Below, one piece after another: positions 1 through 11,553 of a stretch of DNA of 64,000 nt (its first letter is position 1; each line of letters starts with the position of its first letter). The stretch lies in assembly GCA_022592435.1 (NCBI GenBank), contig JABYQS010000088.1, positions 62,001 through 126,000 on the forward strand. The letters run 5' to 3'. Origin of the DNA: Cerioporus squamosus. Its lineage: Eukaryota; Basidiomycota; Agaricomycetes; Polyporales; Polyporaceae. The position numbers and the translations under genes are program-made. Below the pieces are notes generated by a model. It worked only from the letters and a program-made list of their open reading frames with translations, was not told where the DNA came from and did not search any database.

Positions 1-724
1 CGACGCACATCCACATTCAAGTCCGTCTCCGTTGGTTCTGTCGTATTCTCGCTGGCCTCAATATTCTTGCGTGCTCGTGCTGCGCCCGGGCACTTGTTAC
101 GTACTGGCTGCGAGCCTCGGCGGTACGCCTTGCCCCCCATTCGCAAATCTCCACAATTGTTGAACGGCCGGGCCAGGCAAGGCCAGCGTCATGGTCCGCA
201 CGGAAGCTTTCCATATTCCCGGCAATGGCATACTCGCGGCAAATTTCTATCAACTATCCGAGGCCTCCTGGCCGGACGCGGTGTCTCAGCCTGATGCCAT
301 CCGATTCCGGGAGCCGCACCAGATGCGCAAATGCCCCCGCAGCTCCTCGTCGCGTGCATCAACTTGACTTTGCTCTGTACGGTCTTGCGTACCTCATCAG
401 GCCATATATGTTGAGGTTGCTCCTTGGTAGGCACCTGCCACGTCTGTCATTGTCCACGTCGCAATCACCTCCGGACGGCCGCGCCGACAGCACCCTTTTG
501 TGCTCCATAACTCCGATCAGCAGGTGGGTGGATGTGCATCATCCCGTAAACCAGAGTTCTAGTGCGTCTGTTATGCTCAGTTCTCACGAAGATTTCTCTC
601 ACAGGTGTTTTCCCGCGTGCTTTGCAAGGTTCCTTGCGTCGCCCTGCAAGGGCAGAACCTCCGGAATGCAAAAGTATGTGCCTAATGGTTCTTCGCGGGA
701 CCGTGCCCAGCACACGACATCACC
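1..724. other. No supportable gene at the window's left edge
   Basis: Several open frames overlap on both strands here, but none has a recognisable domain, a convincing splice pattern or consistent codon use. It may hold upstream exons of the short reading frame that ends at 889, or the edge of a gene cut by the window boundary. Confidence 0.3.
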
Positions 725-889
725 ATGAGTGGGGTACGACCATTTTTCGAGGTCGAAAGCATCGAAGAGCTCAGCGAGGATGATGGGGACGATCGTCTTG
801 CCTTCGCCGCCCGATGTCGATCGCTTAACAGCCCGGGAAAGAAGTCCTTCGAAGAGGCGTCCATCTACCTCCCGCTGACGCCTACATGA
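725..889 (+). CDS. Small acidic ORF, possibly a terminal exon (hypothetical)
   Basis: A 54-codon frame opens with ATG at 725 and closes with TGA at 887-889. Its product is acidic in the middle (VESIEELSEDDGDD) and looks more protein-like than the overlapping frames. I do not recognise it. It could be a short independent gene or the last exon of a gene whose start lies upstream of the window. It ends about 95 bp before the first monooxygenase start, on the same strand. The frame is short enough to occur by chance. Confidence 0.25.
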   Translation: MSGVRPFFEVESIEELSEDDGDDRLAFAARCRSLNSPGKKSFEEASIYLPLTPT

Positions 890-983
890 GCCCTAAGTCG
901 ATCTGCCAATCCTGCCTCACGGCACTCACCGTCCTCCGCTCTTCATCTACTCCGCCGTTCCGTCCAGTGTCCCCTCCCTCCTG

Positions 984-3232
984 ATGCCTACCGTGACACG
1001 CAATGCTACGCTGACCCTCGATTTCCTCATAGTTGGCGGAGGTGAGCGTTCTGTCTGCAGATGTCCGAGACGAAGCTGATGCGTCAAGCAGGTATCGGCG
1101 GACTGGCTGTCGCATACGTGCTCAGCAATGCAGGACATCGCGTTCGCGTTCTCGAGAAACGCGACCTTAACGTCCCTAGCGGCGGCCATCGACTACCTCC
1201 GAACTTCAGCAAGATTCTCCGACAATGGGTTGGAGAGGAGGAATTACATAGACTGACGACGCCTTGTGTCGGCTCGCCTTTCCATCGACGTGAGTCCTCG
1301 AGTTCCTTGTACGCGACCCGCTTCTCCCGTGTCACTTTGGCGGATCGGCTGCACCTACACGCTTCGCTTGAAGGATTTGCGCAGCCGGCAGCCTCGAGGG
1401 TTAAAGGAACTTGCCCGGACGGCTGGTATTGGGAGCTGGGGTGACTTGGTGCTTCGCAGTGCGTTGCCAGCGATCTCTCTCCGCTCAGTTGGATCAAAGT
1501 TTTCCCTCTGCCCTCCAGCATCACCGCTCGGATGCGCGTGGAATTGCCCCAGGGTGGATAATCTACTCCGGGTGAAGGAGCGAGGCCGTGACACTGCAGG
1601 ACACCGCTCACTGAAGGGAGTCGGCTATGTAGCACCCATGCCCCCCTTATCGCCAGATGATGACCGGCACTAGCTCTGTTACATCATGTCCGCATTTCCG
1701 CCCTCGTCGGCAAGAGCAGTCGCCCCGTGTTCTTGATCACGATCTGATTAGTTCATCTTCTTCTGCAGTGAGCACGGGAGAGAATGTCGGCTACCTGCAT
1801 TGGAAGCCCGCTGTTATGGCCGAGACTGGCGGCGAATTCCTTCTGATACATGTGAGTATACATACATGTCTTGCTGCGGAGACCTATACTGAGACGCCGG
1901 GTAGCACGATGACCTAATTCGACTACTATACAAGCTCGCCACGGATGCCGGTGCCAAAGTCGACTTCAACGCACAAGTTATAGCTGTTCAACAGGGCTCG
2001 GACGACCTCATCAACCCCAGTGTGACGTTGGCGAATGGGGAAGTGCTCTATGCAGACATCCTCATTGGCGCGGATGGATCCAAGAGCTTGGTTCGAGATG
2101 TCGTACTGGAGGAGGAGGACGCTCCACAACCTGGAGGGTTGACAGTCTACACCGGCGTCGTCAAAGCGGAGGACATGATTGGCGATCCCGAGCTTGAGCC
2201 CTTGTTGATGGCTGACGAGGTAAGTCAGGATACCGATGTCCATCTTGACCTCGTTCTTAACCTTCCACAGTTCCCTATATGGATGGGCGAGCATAGAGCA
2301 TTTTGTGGTAAGTATGCTGCGAGACTCTCGTCTGAACCTCGCTGAGGGAGCTGCTTCACAGGTCATCCCGTGGTACGTATCGATGAATGTCGTGACTGAC
2401 GAATATCGTCTGACTGCTATAACCAGCGCGCGAGGAAGGAATTCTTCTTCGGTATCTATAGCTGGGACAACCTCGACGGACTCCCACAGGGCGGGGAAGA
2501 AAGCTGGGAAGAGCTCTTCCCTACGGATCAGATTAATCAAGAGAATCATGGCCCAGCGTGAGTTGCCTATACAATTCGTCCGCGGCCGTCGGTGCTCACA
2601 ATCTCCGCTCTCCCTCCAGAGTACAGCGACTGATCAAGAAGGTGCCGCAGCTCATCCGTACGCAGTTCATGTCACGACCAGATGGCATCCCGGACTGGGT
2701 AGATGCCACCGGTCGGATCGTGTTGCTTGGTGACGCCGCCCACCCGCCATATGTAAGTTTCCGGACTTCTTACCCATACGACGATCGTTCGTTGACAATG
2801 CATGTTGCATAGCCTGGCGGGTCGCATGCTGGAAGCATGGCCATGGAAGATGCGGTGGTCCTGGGGTCATTGTTCTCACACTTGCGCACTATGGACCAAA
2901 TCCCCTCTTTCTTGAGCGCGTATCAAGAGCTTCGTGAGCGCCGATGCGATCTGGTCAAGCTGGGCGACATAAAGAACGGCAAGATGGCAGCGATGCCAGC
3001 TGGCCCCGCGGCCGATGCACGAGACGAGCACATGCGCCATACCGTCGACGAGTGGGACGAGGGCATGATGAAGGCGCAGTTCGACGAAATCGCAGAAATA
3101 TTCCTGTACGACGCTGGCGATGCAGCGGAAGAGTGGTGGGTCAATTGGGGACGCTTCCACCACACGGTACGCGACAGCGTCAACGTCGACTTCTCCGGCC
3201 TCACCTCGTCATATCAGGAACTGTCGGTCTAG
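984..3232 (+). CDS. FAD-dependent monooxygenase, salicylate hydroxylase-like (copy 1)
   Basis: Class A flavoprotein monooxygenase (PHBH / FAD_binding_3 fold), which uses FAD and NAD(P)H to hydroxylate an aromatic ring; the substrate cannot be read from sequence. The protein starts MPTVTRNAT and reaches the dinucleotide-binding glycines VGGGIGGLAVAYVLS after the first intron. The mid-protein DG motif reads IGADGSKSLVRD, and the late FAD-ribityl motif GDAAHP lies just before 2755. The C-terminal block (residues from AMEDAVVLGSL to the stop) matches the two following paralogs. About eight introns are inferred from GT-AG borders that coincide with those of the paralogs. One intron, from about 1290 to 1769, is about 480 nt, against roughly 75-85 nt at the same place in copies 2 and 3. 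No signal peptide or membrane segment is seen, so it is probably cytosolic. No frameshift was found. Confidence 0.85.
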
Positions 3233-3839
3233 GTCACAGCGCGGGCGAATGTCTCCGTACATCCCTCTGACGACCTGGTCGTTCCTGTTTGACGTATGTC
3301 CATGACCCCTCCAACGCCTTGCCCTCCTCATCCCCTTTCATCTTGTCCTGTTGTAGAACGACGTCTCTCTTCCTGGTCTCAAGTCCCAAGCCCGTGTTTA
3401 TGGATCTCCATGTACTCAACCACTACGCCCTCGCCTGTAATATCCCTTTCCAGACTATGTACGACTACCTATCTTGATTAGCATGGCTTACCGTGCATTG
3501 TCGCATTCTTTACGATGTCGAGCATTCTAATGACCCAGATACATCGATACCCGGAAGCATATAGTATGTGGGGGATGCCTGGGTGCCGGTGCCGATTCTA
3601 GCCCTGGTAGTGGTTCGGGCGGGACTGACTTAGTGACATCGATATGGTACTGTTTCCTTCGCCTGGAACGCTGGAAACACTCGGTCGATTGGATGTAGAG
3701 GGTGCGATCGAACGCAGAAACGAGCAAGCCAGTCACGATCAATATTCCCGTACGCGGGGCCCCGATCCGCTTAGTACTAGTATATGCGTCCGGGCTGCGG
3801 CAGTGCTCATCCTTTCTTGACCACTTACTACGACCACCA
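3233..3839. other. Intergenic, 3' flank of monooxygenase copy 1
   Basis: No gene is supported. The first 200 bases are pyrimidine-rich and probably include the 3' untranslated region of the preceding gene. Confidence 0.4.
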
Positions 3840-4304
3840 GGTTTTCCTGGGAATCCGAAATCTACTCATCCGGGGTGCCCAGCGATCCTATCTTGTAACA
3901 ATAGATGGGGTTGCTCCTTCTAACAGTCCGTGTGCGGATGTCAGGTAAGCCGAGCACTGGCCATGACCGGAACACTGACACCGCGGCTATTTGCAAACAG
4001 TATGCTCTCTGGTGTTCTTCCACTTGAGCATGGAATACAAGGCCATTTCCCGCAGGACGTCAGTACAAGCTCTTCGAAATACAGGATGAGCGTTGCTGAC
4101 CATGGTAAGTCTACGGTTGGACATGTCGCGGTGCGCCGTTCGACGCGACTCTTTCCTCACGGAGGACCGTGCTAATGGTCAGCTATAGGGTAATCCACAT
4201 TGACTTCAAGGCGTTGCATATCGTGCCAGATGAGGTAAGTGCGCAACTCATGCAGAGACTTGAGCTGTGCTCAATTCTGTTAGGGAGAACGTGAAGATTA
4301 CTAG
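3840..4304 (+). pseudogene. Decayed multi-exon gene fragment
   Basis: Three coding-like blocks are joined by good intron borders. The first (about 3840-3939) reads FLGIRNLLIRGAQRS then YLVTIDGVAPSNS. A 56-nt intron follows (gtaagc to aacag). The second begins SMLSGVLPLEHG and ends KYRMSVADHG before gtaagt at about 4104. The third reads VIHIDFKALHIVPDE and, after another short intron, ends GEREDY-stop at 4304. The frames of blocks two and three do not join without a one-base change, and no upstream start exon is visible. The pattern of a short beta-rich stretch with TIDGVA loosely resembles the extracellular beta-sandwich half of Agaricomycete single-pass membrane proteins, but that is a guess. 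It lies between two monooxygenase paralogs. Confidence 0.35.
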
Positions 4305-4776
4305 GCATACTTGCGCGTTCTCACAAGGTCGCAGTGCATGACAAGCCTTGCGATTCGCCCGACTGCGAATCCCACTCGACTATCTTGTCTTGAACCCGCT
4401 TCGCTCATCAGCCACACCTCTTGATGAAGAGTCCACCGTACGAATATGCTGGCGTACGTATCCCGAGACAACTAGAGTGGCGCGTAAACACATTTCCAGG
4501 TAGCCTCCTCCGCTGGCATGCCCGAGTCGGCATATCACAATGGTATGAACCATGCTTTGCGTATAGCTCACGCCCTTCTACTGATTAACCGTGACCCAAG
4601 CAGCATGCAGGCACAAGTGGAGTATAGATCACCCGTCCCCGCTGCACCTGCGAAGACTGACCCGCCCCCGGGGGAGTGTCACTGTGGCGCCTGTCGCCAG
4701 TGTCTCGCGCGCTTCCAATTGGCTCTTCCGTCTCCTGATCGACCGGTATCCAGAAGTACCAGCTGGAACCTGGATG
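4305..4776. other. Intergenic, upstream of monooxygenase copy 2
   Basis: No gene is supported. The 3' part is the presumed promoter of the monooxygenase starting at 4844. Confidence 0.4.
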
Positions 4777-4783
4777 TATAAAA
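4777..4783 (+). promoter_or_regulatory. TATA box of monooxygenase copy 2
   Basis: TATAAAA lies 67 bp upstream of the ATG at 4844, a normal distance for a fungal core promoter. Copy 3 has a weaker TATACAAA about 70 bp upstream of its ATG (8766 onward). Copy 1 has no comparable element at that distance. Confidence 0.55.
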
Positions 4784-4843
4784 CCCGCGTGATACAACGT
4801 CCTTCTCGCGGTCAGCTCCCTCTGCGACCTCAATCTGCCATCC

Positions 4844-6684
4844 ATGCCCATCGTTTCGCGAAAGGCTGCGCTTTGCCTCGACATCCTCGTAGTCGGCGGA
4901 GGTTAGGACCTTAGTATCTCCTTAATCTTGAGCTGACGAATATAGATCGTTCGATCGTCCCGTTATAGGCGTCGGTGGCCTTGCGGTGGCGTACATGTTG
5001 AGTAGCGCGGGACACCACGTCCGCGTTCTGGAAAAGCGTGACTACGACGCTGCTTGCTCCGGGCATCGTCTCACACCCAACGTAAGCAAGATCTTGCGAC
5101 AATGGGTCGGCGAAGAGGAACTCAAGAAGGTGTCAGTACGGTGTTCTGCAACTCGCTTTAATCGTCGTGAGTCCTTAGTTTTCTACTTCAGACGTATACC
5201 ACATCCCGATGGAGCTGATGGACGCGTCTCGACAGTACGGACAGGCGAGAACATCGGGTTCCTGCCGTGGACACCGGCAGTTATGGCCGAAACGGGCGGT
5301 GAACTCCTCTTGATACATGTGTGTGCGGGGACTTCTCTTCTGATCGCACTCCTTCTCACTGACAACAACTCTTTGTAAAAGCACGAGGACCTCATCCGGC
5401 TATTGCACAAGCTGGCCTCTGATGCTGGGGCCAAGGTGGATCTGAACTCGCCAGTCAAGATGATACAAGCAGGGACAGAGGATTCAATGCCAAGGATAAT
5501 GTTGCTCGACGGAGAGGTGCTCAGTGCAGACCTCATCATCGGAGCAGACGGGAGCAACAGCCTCGTGCGCAACGCCATGCTCGGCGAAGCAGACAGTGCA
5601 AAGTCGGGGGGACTGACGGTCTACAGTGGGATCGTAGCCGTGGACAAGATGCTCAGCGATCCAGAGCTACGACCCCTCGCATTAGCTGACGACGTAAGTC
5701 CCGCCCATGCACTTACTGGTCAAGCGATGCTAACGGTGCGCAGTGGCCTATTTGGACAGGATCACATCGTTCCTTCATTGGTGAGCCGATTCATGTTCTA
5801 GAATACATCGAATGCTCACATCCCTTAGGGCATCCGGTGGTACGCATTCATATAGGTGATATTAGCTGTCCGTGTGCTCAGACGAATTTTGCGTAGCGCG
5901 GCGACAAGAGGGAGTATGCCATAGGTGTATACTCTTGGACGACGCCCGACGAACAGGCCGGGCAGGAAAACTGGGAGGAGAGTGTTCCATCAGAGGAAGC
6001 TGTCACTGGGATAGAAGCCCCGATGTGAGCATCATAGCGGAACCGTCGTCCTTTCTACACACCCTCACCCTTCGTGACTTCGCCCGTCATAGGCTCCAGC
6101 GATTATTGAAGCTGACACCTCGCTTAGTCCGCACAAAGTACATGATGCGAGATAAGCAAATTCATGCTTGGGTAGTTCGCACGGGCCGCATCGTACTGCT
6201 TGGAGATGCTGCACACCCCTCTTACGTAAGTCACGGCCCATATATCTAACAATGCGCTGACTCAAGGTGTCTCAAGGCCGGTGGAATGCATACTACGGGC
6301 ATGGCGGTCGAGGACGCTGTCGTACTTGGGTGCCTTCTCTCAAACCTGCGCTCGATGGATCAGCTTCCGACCTTCATGGATGCATACCAAGAACTTCGCC
6401 TGCGCCGTTGTGCGCTGGTGGGACTTGCCGACTTGGGCAACGCGCGCATGATGGTACTCCCTCCCGGACCGGAACCAGATGCACGCGATGAGGACATGCG
6501 CCGGCAGCGGAATGAATGGGACGAAGGCATGCTGAAGGCACAGTTCGAGGAGATCTCGGAAATATTCCTTTATGACGCGGGCGACGCCGCTGAAGAGTGG
6601 TGGGTCAACTGGGGACGATTCCACGCCAGCGCACGGGACCAGCGGAGCGTGGTGGACGTCGAGGTTCACTGCGACCGTGGATAG
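4844..6684 (+). CDS. FAD-dependent monooxygenase, salicylate hydroxylase-like (copy 2)
   Basis: Paralog of the genes at 984 and 8835, same strand and same exon plan. It starts MPIVSRKAALCLDILVVGG, completes the glycine-rich FAD loop after the first intron (GVGGLAVAYMLSSAG), and carries IGADGSNSLVRN in the middle and GDAAHPSY before the last intron. The C-terminal exon contains MAVEDAVVLGCLL and DARDEDMRRQ, and ends at the TAG at 6684. It is the most diverged of the three: copies 1 and 3 share VTLANGEV and LVRDVVLEEED where this copy has IMLLDGEV and LVRNAMLGEAD. All inferred exons join in frame. The expected role is NAD(P)H-dependent hydroxylation of an aromatic substrate in the cytosol. Confidence 0.85.
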
Positions 6685-7145
6685 ATTGTGGCTGGAAGTG
6701 GTAGCCTTTGCGTCCCGGGGACTTCGCATAAATACCCGATAAGCTGGTTCCCGGGCGGCGGTATGCTACGCTGTTATCAGTAAACGGAGACCGTTCTGTT
6801 CTGTGCCTGCCACTTTTTCGCGGAGGTTTAAGACGGGACGTAAGTACGAGCATCGCGTCAGCTTGTCCTGCGTTGGTAGTCGGGTCCTATGAGGCTTACA
6901 CCCCTCTGCATCCCACCGGCCGCGACGAAACGTGCTCGGAGTCCTGGACTGCGAAGAGCCCTAGGCTTATAGAGAAGCTGAGACGGTGATTACGTTGATT
7001 CATCTCTCAACTTCTACTGAGACAGCGACTCCGTGTAAGACCTGTCTCAAAATCGGGTACTCATGGTCGTTTCACGGTTGGAGACTCGGGGTCACCGACA
7101 GTACTTACACTGACCGAGCTCATGGTAGCGCAGGGTTGACCCAAT
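6685..7145. other. Intergenic
   Basis: No coding signal is seen. The segment separates monooxygenase copy 2 from the MITE that begins at 7146. Confidence 0.4.
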
Positions 7146-7619
7146 AGTCGTCCTCAATTCTGATAGTTTAGTTTGAGTGTAGATGCTGGGTGGACGAAAC
7201 AGGAAGGCCATGAGGTGATCGCACTGACGGGAACTGCATGTGCCTGGTGAGAAGTCTCGCTGTTTCTGACCCTACGCTGGGGTTGTGTGCGGCGGACTTC
7301 AAATCACCTTCTGCCCATATCTGCATGAATGTCCCCTATCCGCATGTAAGAGGGTCGTTTCACTCCCAGTAGACTTGACAGTACTGAGGGAGTCCTCTGA
7401 GGTATTTTCAGTCGCGAAATTGACGATACTCACTCACTGTAGAGTACTCGAGAGTATCCCCTCAGAGAACTCCGCCCATTGGCACCCAGAATAATGGAGT
7501 AATGTCGAGGAGGACCTGCCCGTGGCGTTTGATTGTCGGGTTCCCATCACCTCGTGTCCTTCCTTTTCCGTGCACCCAGAATCTGCGCTCAAACTAAACT
7601 ATGAGAATTGAGGACGACT
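7146..7619. mobile_element. MITE, copy 1 of 2 (474 bp, long TIRs, 3-bp TSD)
   Basis: The ends are inverted repeats: the left begins AGTCGTCCTCAATTCT and the right ends AGAATTGAGGACGACT. The match extends about 32 bp with one mismatch. Flanking bases are AAT on both sides, read as a 3-bp target duplication. A near-identical 471-bp copy lies at 41960-42430, flanked by ACT on both sides. The two copies differ by two substitutions and two small indels as read by eye, so both moved recently. No transposase is encoded; a 69-codon frame inside is not convincing. The 3-bp duplication with long TIRs would suit a PIF/Harbinger-like or CACTA-like mover, but the superfamily is not settled. Confidence 0.85.
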
Positions 7620-8834
7620 AATATTTACTATTAGTCCCCATGGACACTGAGGACCTAGTCGAAGGCCGGGTACATACCTCTTCCATCAGGTCGTGAAGTT
7701 GCCGACGGTACGCAACTGGGACTACCGAGAAACCGGGATGCGGAGGAACCGAGCTGGGACTTCTGGCCCCGTAATGGCAACCACTGCTTGAAGGGCAAAG
7801 TGCTCGGATTCCTCCAGAGGCCAGGTGCAAGTTGCAACTCAGATATGCTCGAGATCTACAGGTCAAGTTCACCTCATCCTTGAAGTACAAAGAATTGAGG
7901 TAAGTACATGCACGGGGGACCGGGGTCCGCCCAATCGGACCTCGTTTGGTAGAACGATTGCGCGCGCTAGCCCTCTGCGCGTGCGAAAACATCCCCCTGG
8001 TAGCAGGTGGTAGCTCGCCTCTGACGTTGCCTTTACATCCACGAGTGCTCCGTGCATCTTCCACGCTGCCGCGCCTCGCCCGCGAAGCCTGAAAGATGCG
8101 CTCCGATGACTTCTCTCAGTAGCGGTTGCAGAGGCCTCTGCAAGCAATCGCTGAAGTACTGGTGAGTTCACCGCGAAGAACAGACGTTTGGTGAGCTAGC
8201 CAGGACAGCAGGGCCGTGCGAGCCACCACGGTACCGGTACCGCCATTGCATGACATTCGACACCTCTGTGACTTCGGAACAATTACATATGCCTGTGCGT
8301 ACTTCTGTCGAGAAGATCACAAGGCCAGTTTTATCGAAGTATATCTGAATTCGTTGCTTACTTTCTCCCAGAGGCAATACAGGACACCAACATCGACGCA
8401 TACCATGACCTTCGGGGAAGCACTGACGACCGCTTTGACCGGGGACCAGGATGTATCCTGTTTTTGGATATAAGTAACCGATGCTTACAAGCAAGCTGGG
8501 AGAGTAAACGGCGAATAGCGGAAGCCTCCGATGTTTCTTCCGACCTGCATGGGCTTCAGCCGGTGTCTTGCCGTGCGACAAACAAAGCACGGTGGAAGAA
8601 TCAGGAATCAAACTCGCAGCCCCTTCCCGATGGCGCTTGTCGCTTGTATTCCTTCTCTTTCCCACCATCGCTTGCCTCCTGGTTTCCTTCTCACCGCGCA
8701 GGATTTCATCAGGTCAAGTGCCGACTCCCAGTACGAATGCCCCACTTTGCCCTCTCGCATGACACTATACAAATTCCACCGGCTCCCGACACAGTCCTTC
8801 ACGTCCTTTACCCTCTTCTCCCCATCCTCTTACC
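7620..8834. other. Intergenic, upstream of monooxygenase copy 3
   Basis: No gene is supported on either strand. The last 80 bases hold the presumed core promoter of copy 3, with TATACAAA at about 8766. Confidence 0.4.
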
Positions 8835-10733
8835 ATGCCCTTCGTTTTTCGTGATGCCGAACTCACTCTCGACTTCCTCGTAGTAGGCGGTGGTCAGTAC
8901 TCTTCTCCGCTTAATCTCCAGATTTCCTCTCACCCGTGGATTGTCTACGGCAGTCCCCGATATGAAAGCTAATACACTCTTGATTTGGTGGCTCTGCAGG
9001 CATCTCTGGTCTTGCTGTCGCCTACGCCCTCAGCACAGCGGGACATCGCGTCCGAGTCGTAGAGAAGTTTGGCTTGGACCGACCCAGCGCGGGACAGCGT
9101 ATCCCGCCCAATCTCAGCAAGATCTTGTGGCAATGGGTAGGCCCGGAGGAGCTCATGAAGGTCTCGACAAGATGTGTCGGCTCACCATTTTATCGATGTG
9201 AGTACTCCTACGTTTGAGACGGTGACCGTCTCTATTTATGCCGGGGATCCTCTGTCTTATCCTTCCTTTCCGTCCTACCGCAGTAACGACAGCAGAGAAC
9301 GTAGGATACCTCCATTGGAAGCCTGCAGTTATGGCGGAGATGGGTGGCGAGTTCCTTCTGATGCATGTATGTCTGCTCCTGTTTACATGATTGCCGATGT
9401 CGCTGAATACTTGCTCAGCATGACGACCTCATACGGATGTTGCACAAGCTTGCGATCAAGGCTGGCGCACGCGTCGACTTCAACACCGAGGTCGTGGCCG
9501 TCCGACAAGGATCTGAAGAGAAGCCCAACCCAAGTGTGACCCTAGCCAACGGCGAGGTGATTTACGCGGACGTCCTCATCGGCGCGGATGGAAGCAAGAG
9601 CCTGGTGCGCGACGTCGTTCTAGAAGAGGAGGATGAGGCGAAACCGGGTCCGATGACGACGTACAGCGGGGTTGTAAAGGCGGAAGATATGGTGGGCGAT
9701 CCAGAGCTGGCTCCGCTGATCCAGTCCGAAGAGGTGTGTACGTCCCCCATCTATATCGCTGTCTTGACTGAGCGCTCAGCGCTAGCTTCCACAGTGGCCT
9801 GTATGGATGGGAAACCTCCGTTTCATATTTGGTGCGTACCTCGTATGTTCTTGCTCACCCGCTGTCGTATTCAGACCCCGTCTGTAGGCCATCCTGTGGT
9901 ACGCATGCGTCATGATAACCTCCGCACGATCTAACTGCCCAAGTAGCGAGCCAGGAAGGAGTACGCATTCACCATATTCAACTGCAAGATCCCCACTCCT
10001 GAGCAGGCTGGCAAGGAGACATGGGATGAGCTGTTCCCGACAGAGCAGGCGCTCACAGAGGAGGATGGGACGTTGTAAGGGAGTTAGCACCATGGTACCA
10101 GCGTCTCACTAACGATCGTGCCAGATGTCAGAAACTGGTCAGGTTGGCAGGACCCAAACTCATCCGTTCCCAGCTCATGTCGCGGCGCGATATCGACGAC
10201 TGGGTAGATAGCACTGGGCGCATCGTGCTCATCGGCGACTCGGCACATCCGAATTACGTGAGTCACCTGGGATTTTACTCTGGCTTCTTGCGTGTCCTTA
10301 CCAATATCGCAGCCTGGTGGAACTCACACCGCAGCCATGGCAGTTGAAGATGGCGCAGTCCTCGGGTCGCTGTTCTCGCATCTGAGCTCAAAGGACCAGA
10401 TCTACTGCGTTCCTCAACGCCTACCAGGAGCTACGACACCGCCGTTGCGAGATGGTCAACCGGGCTGTCTTTGATAATGCCCGGATGATGTGTCTCCCTC
10501 CAGGCCCCGAGGCCGACGCACGCGACCAAGACATGGCCGCTCAAGCCGCCGATTGGGACGATGGTATGCTCAAAGAGCAGTTCGAAGAGATCTCGGCGAT
10601 CTTCTTGTACGATGCCGGCGACGACGCAGAGGAGTGGTGGATCAATTGGGGCCGCTTTCACGACTCGCGCGGCGACACAAAGCCAAGTGTACCGGCCTTC
10701 GACTTCGGGAATGTGAGTGTCCGCTACGAGTAG
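8835..10733 (+). CDS. FAD-dependent monooxygenase, copy 3, with a one-base frameshift
   Basis: Third tandem paralog. It starts MPFVFRDAELTLDFLVVGG, then GISGLAVAYALSTAG after the first intron. It has IGADGSKSLVRD in the middle and GDSAHPNY late, where copies 1 and 2 have GDAAHP. Near 10400-10408 the bases after the DQI codons are seven where copy 1 has six. The upstream frame runs into a stop at 10474, while the conserved C-terminus (AFLNAYQELRHRRCEM through the TAG at 10733) continues in the next frame. Either the gene is newly broken, losing about 100 C-terminal residues, or one base is a sequencing error. The rest of the exons join well and the catalytic half is intact. Sequence is closest to copy 1. 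Confidence 0.8.
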
Positions 10734-11553
10734 AAGGCCGGCCAGCGATGCACGCTACGTTTCTAGAGTCGCCTTCGGATCCTGCCGTTGACGTCTCTCA
10801 TGCCACTCACGACCCATCCTATGATGCTCTCATATCTGCTTTGCTATAGAGTTTGCTGTCCATCGGAAAGACCCCTCGCCAGCACGTCGCTCTTACCCAC
10901 GTCCGGACACCCTGCACACACCCCACAGTGACACTAATGTGTAGACCCATGCAATACCATGTCCCCTGTATACGTCGGCCAATATGGCCGGGGTACTGCG
11001 CAAGCTGTGGCCCTGGCAACTTTGGGGTCCTTCCATTGGCGACGCAAGCCAGCGCAAGGCTCAAGCCCCCAAGCTCCAGCATAACTTGCGATGATCGCCC
11101 CGGAGCCGTGCTAGGCAATTGAGTGAATAAGCGTCGGCCGCGTCGGACGTGACAACGCGGCCGTCGACAAGATATCGTCAAGCCGGAGCGCATGGTTGGC
11201 GCGGCCTCGTGCTCGAATTGGTGCGCGCGGATGAGGTATATTTGCGGCGGCACTGCAGCCTCGTTACTGCAGGTTTGTGCCCGAGACGGTGAGCGTAGGA
11301 TGTGGTGCGCTACATCGAAAGAAGCTTGCTAGTGCTGGCCCAACTGCCAGGCCTTCAGTCTTGAGTCGATCTTGACCTGTTTTGACCAAAGCTTAACGCG
11401 CGTCGCGTCTGCACGTGATGGCGTTGATTAGTCAGCAGACGACTGTGCATATGGGCGCTAAACGTATCTTAAGCTCTACGACTAGTACGAGCGACGACCG
11501 TCAATCCTAACACACTCGCATCCCCATCCTACCTGTCCTCTCCAGAAACAGAC
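10734..11553. other. Intergenic between monooxygenase copy 3 and ZIM17
   Basis: No gene is supported. The right part is the presumed promoter and 5' leader of ZIM17. Confidence 0.4.

Noticed and set aside
7285..7494. 69-codon frame inside the MITE
   Set aside because: In copy 2 small indels change the frame, so it is not conserved as protein.
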